The position numbers and the translations under genes were made by a program. A stretch of DNA of 64,000 nucleotides, from contig JAGVVL010000018.1 in NCBI GenBank assembly GCA_018287875.1, forward strand, positions 868,001 through 932,000, written 5' to 3'. Below, piece after piece: positions 10,301 to 20,647 of this stretch. Below the pieces are notes generated by a model. The model was not told where the DNA came from. It saw nothing but the letters and a program-made list of their open reading frames with translations, and ran no database searches. Numbering within the stretch: position 1 is the stretch's first letter; each line of letters starts with the position of its first letter. The stretch comes from Nigrospora sphaerica (taxonomy: Eukaryota; Ascomycota; Sordariomycetes; Amphisphaeriales; Apiosporaceae).

Positions 10301-12181
10301 GGCCAGAGAGCTGTGGGCATGACTTGTCGGGTTCGAAGGGAAATGCATGCCGACGGGTCCACGGCCACACACTCCTTGTTCGCCTTCTCTGTATGGGTTC
10401 TTTTGGCCAGGCTTTGTTTCAACTGAAAATTTATTAATGCGTGACTTTATCACGGGGTGAGGCCCGTGACAGCGGTTCCGACCTGACCTGACCTGAACCC
10501 TTATATGTGAGAGCAGTGTAGAACCCTTCCGGTTCTGCATCTTAGTCTTTTGCGCCCGCTAGCGCAGCGGTATTGCGCCCGAATGCTCCCGGGAGGCCCC
10601 ACCGTGACAGTCGATGCGATCCTCCGTCAGGCTTAAGAGCCCATCGCTCTGACGTTGTAGGAGGCCCATGACGCGTTACGTGATCGTGAGAGAAAGGAAG
10701 GAAACAAACGAGGCCAGCTGCAAGAAAGCAGCAGGCGTCCGATTATTTAAGGTCATCAAGGCGGCATAGCGTTCTGTCTTGGGCATCGCCACGCTGTGGG
10801 GGGGGGATGGGGGAGTGGGCGGGCTGTGCATGCAGGATAAGCAAGCATGGGACAGCAGGCCGACCCCCTTCGCGTGCAGCGAAGCCACAACCGTCTCTAC
10901 TGGGCGTTCCACCAGAACAGTCCATGCAATGCTGGCAAAGACGGACATATAGCGACGTAGAGCTGAGCGAAACTGCTTTGCTGTGCTGGACCTTTACGCC
11001 GGCATGGCTAGCGCGCTAGACGGATATCGTGCGCAGGCATGGGGAAAGCAGAAGAGCGTCAATGCCCACCTGTTTCTAGGTGCTGCCGTCGCGCACTCGT
11101 CCTTATACGGGGTAGCGGGAGCTTTGCTGGCACAGAGCTAGGCCAACTGAAGCCACAAGATCTATCCCCAGGTTCTGCTTCGAGGCCCCTAGCTTTCACA
11201 CGACACCGCTCAATGCGTGGTTCAAAAGCGCGCTTGACCCAACACCTACCCACCATGGCTGTCCCAGCGCCGGGATGGAGAAGCCTTTCGACGGTCGTAG
11301 GCTTTTATCTGGACGTCCACCGGAGGTCCGTACAGAGCGGACTTATCAGAACTCTATCACAGGCCAACTGATCCATAGCTAGTTCAGAATGTTACAGAGA
11401 TCACCCCGTAGCAGTACAGCCTGTCACGGTCCACCCCGCGACACTTGGAGGTCTGTGCGCTATAACATGAAAGTGTGGTTAGAAGCACCAAAAACTAAAA
11501 ATAATCGGTATAGGGAGATAGAGGAGGTCCTTGACGAAACATAGATCAGATTTTAGCTACTTAGGCCTAGTGGTTGCTGTAAAATACTAAAAACTAGCTC
11601 ATGAGGCCTCACGATCAGTATGGTGGCCCATCTTTAAGGTGGCCCAAGTGGTTGGTGTTGAACTTATATGTTACCGAAGGCCTTTCTCAATTCCACTGCA
11701 AGACCGATTCTTGCAGAATCCAGGTTCAGGTTACACTCCGGCGAGGTGCTATCCCTTCACCAATAGCTCGCTAGCTGGCCCGGGCCGTAGGTTAAGTGAC
11801 ACCATAAGGCGTGGGCCACTATGAGCGCCCCGGCACACCCCCCTTACATGAGGTGGCCCGAGTGGTGGGTGTTTAACTTAGCTGCCATTCTGATTGCTAG
11901 AGTTTGTCTGAGTCAGATGTGCAAGCTTAAACAGCTGATTATGACTAACGACCTACTAGAAATAGAAGGAGATGCACTCTAAGGAAGTATGTAAGATTCG
12001 CTACTGTAATGTAAACCATTGTGTAAGCTTCCCATGTAACCAACCCTGTCACTTCTGGTTGCTCTGGTACTAACCAATTAGGCACATACACGTTTCTCTC
12101 GTATTAATAGAGCAGGACTTCACCAATCGCTTAGTTCGAGCCGCGAGAATACGCGATCAAGTTGCATAGGTCTTAAATTCG
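10301..12181. other. Gene-free stretch after THI5; becomes AT-rich and RIP-like
   Basis: THI5 3' sequence is followed by GC-balanced DNA to about 11.4 kb and then AT-rich RIP-like DNA. ORFs at 10676-11371 lack domains. At 10560-10578 there is a perfect tRNA-type A box with a closed D-arm but no anticodon or T arm. A diverged direct repeat is noted separately. Confidence 0.5.
11638..11880 (+). repeat. Diverged 29-bp direct repeat carrying tRNA-type A boxes
   Basis: Bases 11638-11666 and 11852-11880 match at all but about three positions. Both contain a perfect 12-nt A-box consensus of Ser/Leu tRNA type (TGGCCCAAGTGG and TGGCCCGAGTGG). No complete tRNA fold follows. A tRNA-derived SINE remnant is possible. 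Confidence 0.35.
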
Positions 12182-12354
12182 TGGTGAGGTGAAGCATGGG
12201 GTCAAAGTGATATGTAGAAGAAGGCGTGCCTCCCTGCCAAGACTGGCAGCGAGTGGCAGCAGATATATTGTTCTATCTGCCAAACTAGGCCTAGTCAGCT
12301 AGGCAGGACCCCTCCAAATGAGTATCCTGCCCCTCCAGTTCTGGACCCAGGATG
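12182..12354 (+). repeat. Left arm of a diverged inverted repeat
   Basis: This arm is nearly the reverse complement of 14783-14937. The best block (GAGGTGAAGCATGGGGT through CTATCTGCC) spans about 110 bp at roughly 90 percent identity, with mostly transition differences. The outer part has a gap of about 15 bp. Arms are 2.4 kb apart. Confidence 0.85.
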
Positions 12355-14281
12355 CCATCCACGCATCAATTCGGTTCAATTTATGATTCATGGCTTTTAT
12401 GTACCTATCAGTCACCCTATATGTTCTAGGCAGGTGTGCTGGGTGTGCTTTTATTAAGTTAGGGTCGACTCTCTTCTTTTCGCTATAGCTTCTTTTAACC
12501 TTTGCAAGGTCGGCTCACTAGATTAGGATGTACCTAAAGACGTTCATCATATTTAGAATGAGGGAATTTAGGCTAGTAAAATCCTGTTAATAGCCGTATT
12601 CACTAACTGTGAGATAATCTAGCGATGTTACTACCCTACCGAAAGACCTGTGCATAAGAGTAGGATGTTGGTAGTGTAGGTGACTAGGGTCAGTGGGAAA
12701 TTTACCGCCGTTTCCACCGCCTAACCCCTTCATGGAGACTAGTGGCCGCTAGCCATGAAAGTGCTAAGCATCGTGCTCGCGGAATGGGCGACTAATACCG
12801 TCTCTAGCCGACCGCCGAAGGCTGGACGTAGGGCTTTTATGCTTATGTAGGTATCGCGGCTGAGAATGTGGATACTCTAATCCGATCAGATCTTGGCTAA
12901 CGCGGCGGATGCTGCCGGATTAGGAAGTCTTTACGAAAATTTTATGATACCCCTCAAAGCCCATCTATAAGCACATGCAGAGCATTTAGGCATCATATCT
13001 TTGAGCTTACGTGAGATGTCCCACGACGAACCCCCAGTCGATGTGTAGAACCCACCCGCCTGCGAATGTTAGAGAATGTGGACGCCTCGCCCGCCTAACC
13101 TAGGCATGTCGGCCGGTGCTTATTCTGTTCTGAACGGGGGCTTAAACGTATATGCAGTGGTTGATTTCTCTAGCTAAAGCTTCGAAGGGTTAAACTCGCC
13201 AATTTTACTTAATTAGCAGGTATGATAGGAAAATCTTACAATTAATCAGACCCCATCTTTAGGAATCTGTTTCCGGCCCATACGTAAGTCGGTGGGTTTA
13301 CCCATTACGCTGGTTAGGCAACAGCTTTTCGTTGCCTGGTACGGTCAAAGCAAAGGTAAGCTGCAGCGTGCAGTAAGACGAAGTTGTAGTATACGGATGT
13401 AGCTCCGAGAGGCCGTGTAGTATTGCCCTGAGCCACCGGTCTCCCCCAAAAGCCTCATTTGGAGGGCCGGGGCAGCTTTCATGTGGTCAGCTTGACATAT
13501 AGAGCACAGCTCAATATCATGCCCCTTATGTAAAATTCCGAGTGTCCCGACACTACTTTCCCTTATGTGGCACGAAAGTATCACTGCTGTCACAGTTCAA
13601 GGAACGAGAGGCTTGATAATGACCTAAAAGTTCTATCGAGATGCGAAAAATTACAGGTGAAGAGGAAAGGAAGAGGAACAGTGATGCGTGCCACCAGGGA
13701 GTTGGGGATGCAGTCCTAACCTGGCAGACAGGATAACGTGGGCATACACAGGTCTGTAAGACCAGGATCCGGCAGTAACCTAGTTCCCTACCTTTTCCTG
13801 CGTCAAACACGCTCCTCACGGCCATCATTAAGCAGCAACAAATCTAGCTTACAGCGGTACGTACCGCTACCCAGTAGTGTAAGTGGTGCGTGCGTCTGTC
13901 GGCCGTCGTACCTGTGTACCGTGCCTAACAAGTCCTTAGTTCGTGCATATACATACCTTGCACATACATACCCTGCACATACGTAGTGGTAAGCACCTCG
14001 TTCATACGCGAGAAGAATCCGTTAACAACTTGCATAGAGTATAGCCACCGGGCAACGGAGATGAGATGAATAAAATGCCGCATAGTATTTCCGATGGTTA
14101 CTCCGGAAGCAAAGATGACTGTTCACGTCCTGAGGCTATATATAGGAGTACAATTCCTGTCCGAATGGATTCAAAATTTAACATCATCACATTCACACAT
14201 CTTGAACACCTTACACCTTATTTTACACGAAATCCTGCCCATCCCAAGTCCAATACTTTTAAGACAATAATATTCATCAAC
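12355..14281. other. AT-rich RIP-like spacer inside the inverted repeat
   Basis: I find no gene. Stop-dense, TA-rich DNA is consistent with RIP of an old repeat. The last 250 bases are the promoter of the secreted-protein gene at 14282. Confidence 0.45.
14136..14144 (+). promoter_or_regulatory. TATA box of the secreted cysteine-rich gene
   Basis: CTATATATA lies 138 bp before the ATG at 14282, in a suitable position for a strongly induced fungal promoter. Confidence 0.5.
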
Positions 14282-14724
14282 ATGCAGTTCACTCGTATCG
14301 TTCTCGCATTGGCTACGGCTGCTAGCACTGCTAACGCTGCCTGCTTCTCGAGCGGTACCACTTGGGGCGGCAGTGCGGGAACAGCCGCTGCTCGCGGGGC
14401 CATTGACGACCTCTGCAACCAGAAGGTCCTCGCCGGATACTTCAACCCCGGCCAGGCCAAGACGGCCTGTGCGAACCTCCCCGGTGGCAAGAGGGCCGAC
14501 TTCAAGATCCTGTGGCTTGGAAAGGGCGGCCTCAGCCTCGATGTCGCCGACTGTAAGCTCCGGTTCAAGAATGAGGTCGACCGCTGCTCGCAAGGTGGCC
14601 GCTCCAACACTGCTGATTGGGAGTTTACGTAAGTGTTCCTTACTGGCCATGAAGAGTTTGTTCTAAACTAGATCCCTTAATAACGTACGTTAATAGCTCC
14701 GACCCTAATGAGGGCAGCTGCTAA
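14282..14724 (+). CDS. Small secreted six-cysteine protein (effector-like)
   Basis: Two exons, 14282-14628 and 14697-14724, are joined by a 68-nt intron (GTAAGT donor, TTCTAAACT branch, TAATAG acceptor) and give 124 aa. The N-terminus MQFTRIVLALATAASTANA is a clear signal peptide with cleavage before ACFSS. The mature chain of about 105 aa has six cysteines and ends WEFTSDPNEGSC, so the second exon, though only 28 nt, supplies the last cysteine. This tail with a terminal Cys resembles a widespread family of small secreted fungal proteins whose function I cannot name; the family call is from memory. I infer an extracellular or effector-like role. It lies 59 bp from an inverted-repeat arm, in an AT-rich repeat zone, a common setting for fast-evolving secreted proteins. 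A TATA box sits upstream. Confidence 0.8.
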
Positions 14725-14782
14725 GCTGCGCGCTATCTATATAACGGTCATTACTCGATAGTAACGAAGTGATGCGAGGATA

Positions 14783-14937
14783 GCATCCTGGGCCTAGAAG
14801 TGGAGGGGTCCTACGTGGTACATTAGGCCTAACTCGGCAGATAGAACAATATATTTGCTGCCCCTCGCTGCCAGTTCTGGCAGTGAGGCACGCCTTCTTC
14901 TACACATCACTTTAACCCCATGCTTCACCTCATCACG
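14783..14937 (-). repeat. Right arm of the diverged inverted repeat
   Basis: Reverse complement of 12182-12354. It begins 59 bp after the stop codon of the secreted-protein gene. Arms with about 10 percent divergence, mainly transitions, suggest two RIP-hit copies of one element in opposite orientation. Confidence 0.85.
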
Positions 14938-17728
14938 AAGATTATACGATAGAGGAAAAGACGGCAGAACATACTCAGCTATAATAGAGTGCAGTACGTA
15001 ACGGCAGGCAATGTAAGGCGGTAGAACATTTCAAATAGTGTAAATCACGTAAGTTATACACGATTTATACGTGATTTATAAATTAACATTTTTTACAATA
15101 TGAAGCTACTCCCTTAGATATGTTATCTCCGCTTACGCGTAACGTCACGTGACAACCGATAGGAGTCCTTCATAGGACCCATAAGCTATTATGTATATAT
15201 ACTAATAAGTATATACAAAGGATAGCGTAGATGTCAGGTCAGCGGAACATGTGGGTTAACGGAACACTTTTTAGTATAATATCATTAGAATTAGACAACT
15301 ATATCGCTATAACACCTTGAATTAACTTAAACTAATCGGTTCCGGCTCTTAAAAGACACCTTTTTTCCATTTGATAGGTGCGAGCATTATGACTGGTCTC
15401 TCTGTAGGTGCCGTGGCGCTATTCGCGAGGTTAAGCCCTCCTTACGCGACTGCTATTCTCATGTGTTTCCTCCCTTAATTACGTATTGGGTCCGGAATGG
15501 GGTTTTCATGCCACATACTAAGACGGACAAGCAAGCAAGTAATCAAGGACACGCATAGCTACGACATGACCTCCTTCAAGTCAGTTTATTCGCCCTGTTA
15601 CTGCATACACACTCGTTTTCTACACTCTTTTAAGCTTCACTTTCTATATCTATGCCTGTTACTTGACCTGATCAAGGGTTACCCACGTCCTTGACACGGA
15701 TACCTTTCTTCACGGTAGCTCAGGGATCGACCTTACGACCGCTTCTTTCCACCAGGCAAAACTCAGTTTTTGTCTGTTTTAATATAAGGGGTGTAGCTAC
15801 TATCTTATCTTAAGCACCTTCCATGGTCACATTGAGACCGGGCCAGGGCTTTTAAGTAAGCCGTGATCAATGGCTTTCACAAGTATAAGTTAGGCCTCGG
15901 TAGCCCAGTTCATAGCTTGGAAGACAACGCGCTTTTCCCTTCTTTTAACACACTTCTACGCTTAGATGTAGCACTTCTCGCTCATTTCCGTGATTATTTT
16001 GAGCTTCTTTTACTTTTCCACATTGATGACCATCTTGATCAACGATTTACTCACTTGATTGACCTTTGTGATCGACCCCACGACCGTGTCTTTCCACCAG
16101 ACGCCCTACAGTTTGGGGTTTCTTGGTTCAAACATCCGAAGATGAATTGTCCTGAATATAGAGGAGTGTATCATGATCTCTTAAGGCTAAACCGTTTATT
16201 CATATCTATTATTATTTTTCAGATATTGTATTGTTTATGTTAATTGACATGTGGCGATGTCTTCTTTTTAGTGGCGTGTTAATGGGTTGGCGTCTTGAGG
16301 GGGGTCCAAGTTTATCCGGGCCCTCCATAATACTTAGTGGCGGCTCGGCAAGAAACTGAACTAAGCACCTCCCTTATCCAGGGTGCGGAGCACTGTATAA
16401 AGCCAAGTCTCCCGAAAAGGGACGAGGAAGAGGGTTTCCGCGGAAGCAAGACCGAAACGCAGGGGTGACGGCGTAAGAGGTGCGCAAATAGGAGGCTGGG
16501 TGGTATTGGTCCTGACGACGCCCAGCCCAGGGGCGCGGCGCCGGCGGGCACAGTAATTCAAGAGGAGGACGGTCTGGAACGGGGTGATATGGTTGCCGGC
16601 ATGACCCTGTCTGGGGTCTTCACGCGGACATGGGAGATGGATAGGGGCCAGCGCAGCCTATTGCTGCAAAGATAGGCGACTCTTTCCCTTCCTCATTCTC
16701 CCTTGCACCGTGACGAAACAGGGGGCGGGCACTGGCATAGCCAGGGGTCGGAAGGGGGAAGCGCTGCACAGCATTCGCCCCGACGGCACCGGTGTGATGG
16801 CAGCCACATCGCCGGGTATGCCTCTGACCAATGGGCGTCCCTCGGACACCCCTGGCGCGGGAAGAACGCGGCGGCTCGCATTCGCTCTCCATAGGAGGGC
16901 AGTAGGGGCCTGGGGATGGGCCGCCCCCAACCCAACAGAGAGCTTGGCCGGCGAGCAAGTGACCGGAACCCGCTTCGATCCTGTCGCTCATGATCATTCG
17001 CTGCATCGAGCCGTGGCCTCTTCCCGCCAACGGCCTCCTCGCACCCAATGCCACTCAGGAAATGGCCTTCCGGATGAGGCCACGGCTAAAGTGCTCAAGC
17101 CTGCGCATAGAACCACCGCTCTGATTTATTCTCCCCTTTCCTCTCGACCGAGCCATGGTGCCGCTTTGTGGGCGTTCCGGTAGCTGGCAGCATGGTAAGA
17201 ACTGGGAATCTGCGATGGGCCTCGAGGATTTACCGCGGGCGAACCCCGTGGGGGAATACCCCCGCCACGTTTCATCCCCTAACCGGCACAAAACCCAACA
17301 GGGCGGAAGAAACAGCCTACCCGTGCAGCCGGGTGTGACCGTGGTGGATTATGTATATCCAGCAGGTAAGAATACGCTGGCCATGATTCCTCGTCACGAC
17401 TCTTTAACATCCGGGTCCTTAGGCGTCAGCCAGGCGGGAGATCGTGCGGGTGTCCGAGTCATGGGGGAGATACATTTCCCTAACCCTCAGAGCTTCTCCA
17501 ACTTCCTCAAATACGTGAGTGCGGCCCCGTGAAGCTTTCACCCCGAGGAAAGGGCCGTTCTGACGTTCGAGCATCGCTAGCCAAGACTTGGGACCGTCGT
17601 GAGCCGGCTCATGTCAGTAGTAAGCCCGTGGTGCTGCCCCAAGCCCCCCCCCCCCTTTCCGAGACGCGGCCCGCGGTTCGGTGGCCTGATTTGCGTACAG
17701 CAACATCACCAACGTCGCTTGGGCCCTG
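14938..17728. other. AT-rich then GC-balanced stretch without a supported gene
   Basis: The part from 14938 to 16260 is AT-rich and stop-dense; ORFs at 15497 and 15863 have no domains. From about 16300 to 17600 base composition is normal, but overlapping ORFs on both strands look random. The end of this stretch may hold a first exon of the CorA-like pseudogene, but splice phases did not fit. Confidence 0.4.
15725..16100 (+). repeat. Pair of 31-bp direct repeats
   Basis: Bases 15725-15755 and 16070-16100 differ at only four of 31 positions (shared core TCTTTCCACCAG). They lie 345 bp apart in AT-rich DNA, possibly remains of a tandem duplication. Confidence 0.5.
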
Positions 17729-19136
17729 TTGATCATCATGAGATGCACAGGTCGCACGTATCAGGCCTTCCCGGCCTGGATGGAAGCCCCTTGCATGCCG
17801 ACCAACCCGCGCGAGCGGGTGTGGCAACACCTTCGCGACAACGGTTATCGCGAGCTCAAATTCGCCTTCGACTACTTCGGCACGCACTCGACGGCCAATG
17901 GAGGGGACGCCTGCGCCGCCACCGCCTTGACAACGCTGCGCTACAGCGAGTTCGACTCGCGCGAAACCACCGAAGGCTACGTGTGCATGCAGAAGTTCGG
18001 CGTCATCCTCTTCTGGGACGACGCGGAGCACGCCGCCGGGGTCACGAAGCCCGTGGTCGCCATCGTCGTCCAGGATATGGGGCACTTGCCCGGCGCCGTA
18101 CTTCCGCATCCCATTCAAACAACTAGGCGGGCATAATGAGAGCAGACTGACATCCCTCAAGTTCTCTCATCACTTTTTCAAGAATGTCATGTACTGGGTT
18201 ATCCGGGGAACCACCCAGTACTGCTTCCAACTCATCCGCCGGTCCCATTGGTACTATGCCAGGTTTGTAAGCTGTCCGTACTCCCCCAATGGCAAGAAAA
18301 GTGAGGACTGACGGCTGCTTCCCGCGTGCGGCAGGGAAAAGAGATTTTCAAGGAGCCGGAGAACGAGGCCTGAGGTGAGGACCTATGGCAGTTTTCGCGC
18401 AACTGGAGCGTGTACAGCCGGCTTTTGATCCTGCTCACCACGATGGTTGAATATCTCGAGCCCGAGGCCCAGCGTTTCTTGCGGGCTTGTTTGCAGCAGC
18501 GATCCGGTCAAAGCGCGCAGGAGTATTCAGAGCAAATAGGGACCTTTGAGCTCTTCGTGCGGCTGCCCTCCGGCTTCGAAGCCAACAGGAACGAATTGAA
18601 AGAGGGTCTGATAGCCCCCACGATGAACAAGCTGGAAATGGTAATACTTACCCCTTTTCGTCTCCTTCGCCGCGTGCGGACCAGTCAAGCACTAATCAAC
18701 CCCGTTCTGGCAGATTTACAAACGCGTCGCCATCCAGGACGCACGCCGCTCGTCGATGCTCAATGAGAACCTCTGGCGATTGAGTTAGATCACCTTCATC
18801 TTCCTGCCGCTGACCTTCATCACCGGCATTTTCGGAATGAACGTGGATACGTTCGCCAACGATCCATCCATCAAGTGGTGAGCCATCCTTCACAACGGTC
18901 AAGACCCATTACCTCACAGGCTCACGATTTGTTTCACCAGGTGGTTTGTAGTAGCTGTTCCGCTGGTAAGTCGACGAATTTTCTGGGATTCAACTGGCAT
19001 CGCTGACTTACCGTACTGCAAGATGACTTTAGTCTTTGCGGGATGGTTCCTTTTCCGCCGGTCGTACGCGGCCGTCAACCAAGCCGCCCTCCGACGGGAT
19101 CGAATGGTGCGAGATAGGGTGCGCCGTAATTTCTGA
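17729..19136 (+). pseudogene. CorA-type divalent-cation channel pseudogene
   Basis: The C-terminal part is a CorA Mg2+/Co2+ channel: two membrane segments around the signature GMN (ITGIFGMNVDTF near 18830), preceded by IYKRVAIQDARRSSMLNENL. The N-terminal part from 17729 matches a fungal CorA-like cytoplasmic domain (FPAW, KFSHHFFKN). Splice sites are still good at 18267/18334, 18641/18713, 18878/18940 and 18966/19022, and joining across them restores the frame each time. Yet the gene is dead: a frame change near 18095, TGA at 18371-18373 where Arg is likely, and TAG at 18786-18788 where Trp is likely, just before the first membrane helix. The C-terminal tail ends at a TGA at 19134-19136 soon after the second helix, probably short. 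The 5' end is uncertain. Confidence 0.75.
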
Positions 19137-19308
19137 CGATAGCCACGCGATTGTGGCTGATGCTGCTTGGGCATAAGCAGCAGTAATGTAACGATTTGTA
19201 GAGTTGAATTCGTAAAGGTTGTTATTTGGTATCGTAACTATCCTACCCAAGCCCATTGGGCATTCATGGGGCGCCCGGGATTCTTCTGACTAGTCGTACA
19301 TCGTCGCA

Positions 19309-20647
19309 TTATCGCAGTTGTCCTTGATATACTGGCAACACAGTGTTCGTGCCGGGACTGCCCGTGATGATCTCGAATTGCTCGAGGGGTATATCTGCCA
19401 TCGTGCTCACTGAGCGGCTACTGCGGTTAACGTCGGACCTCTTGGATATCAACCTGTCCAGTTCTATATTGTTGTTAGGGCAGAGCGCAACGGCACTCTC
19501 GTTCGGTTCGCGCTCCCCCGATGCAGCCATTCCCGAGTGGTCGCCACGTCCCTTACTCTGGGATGCTTGGACCGACTGCTCGTTGCTGGATCCCTTGTGC
19601 GGGAATCTATATGTCGATGGACCCGTATGACGCTTCTGTGACGACCAGATGGGCTTCCAGTGCTTCACCAGCGGCTGCAGCGTGATGAGGCACGAGCAGA
19701 CGGTGCCGGTGGTGATTTCGGCCAATGTCCAGCAGGATGTCTTCACGGCCTCGAGTGGCAGATCTGATCCATCGGCAATGTGGAAGACAAAGTAGGCTCG
19801 CAGCATTGACACGATACAGCCGAAAAACCCCAACCCGAAGATGCCCGTCAGCGCCAGCTTGCGCTCGACGCTCAGGTTCAGTTTCCATATAATCGGAATC
19901 GGAAGTGCGAGCAGGGATACATCCGTGATAATGTTGCCAATGGCGTTGGTTATCTGAACATCCTTGTCCTGGAGGCACTTGGCCGGGATCGTCTTGTTCC
20001 AGTAGCCTTCAACTGGTACGCAGATGAATACAAGGGTCAGGAGAATGCTCAACGACCACATCATCACTGCCAATGCGAAAGCAAGAAAGATTTTGCGGTA
20101 TTGTGACACCTCCCTGATCAGTCTCCAATACTGCAAGAGGAGGCTTATTCTGATGAAAACGAGTGTTGAGTTGTAGAAGACCACCCCAAGGTAGAAGAGC
20201 TGCGGTCGCTTTGGGTCAGCAAATGGGCCTCTCGGACACGGTCTTGGTTAATCTCCTGTGCGTGGCGCTGTTACATACCTTGAAGAACTCCACAAACTCC
20301 ACTGGGTCAAGGATGAGGTCCCAGATGTGCCATCCCAGACCGTGGCCCAGGTGGTCGAGTACGGTTGCGGCGACGGTTATGACACCAGTCAGCGCCGCGA
20401 TGGACATGTAATCGTCGGCGCCGATCCTCCTGAGAATAAACTGTCGCGTATATAGGCGTAGTGCTACGGCTATAGTGGCAAGAGCAATGCATACACTGGC
20501 GACGACGTAGACGGCGGTGCTTTTGCGCGAGTGATCGAGGGCGGCGAAAACGGCCGGGTCCATGGGCGGGCCGCCAGGGCCCATGAATGGCGGGATTGCC
20601 GGCGGTTGGCCTCCAGCTCCAGGCGGGGGGCTCATCGGACTACTCAT
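19309..20647 (-). CDS. Fungal rhodopsin-like 7-TM membrane protein (SAT4/PTH11-like, no CFEM)
   Basis: Two exons (20647-20279 and 20199-19309) flank a 79-nt intron and encode 419 aa. After a Pro/Gly-rich N-terminus of about 35 residues come seven hydrophobic segments. These carry features of the fungal rhodopsin-like domain: ALRLYTRQFILRRIGADDYM after helix 1, EFFK/LFYLGVVFYNSTLVFIRISLLLQYWR, a CLQDKD loop, DVSLLALPIPIIWKLNLSVERKLAL, and the late WTLAEITTGTVCSCL with a cysteine-containing helix. The last 120 residues form a polar cytoplasmic tail rich in Ser. Members are plasma-membrane proteins, some acting as G-protein-linked receptors such as PTH11; no CFEM domain is present here. The actual ligand or role is unknown. 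Gene neighbours give no hint. Confidence 0.88.

Noticed and set aside
9578..10540. Minus-strand 320-codon ORF across THI5
   Set aside because: It is the antisense of exon 4 of THI5; its composition (Gly/Val/Arg/Ala) reflects GC-rich third positions of the real gene.
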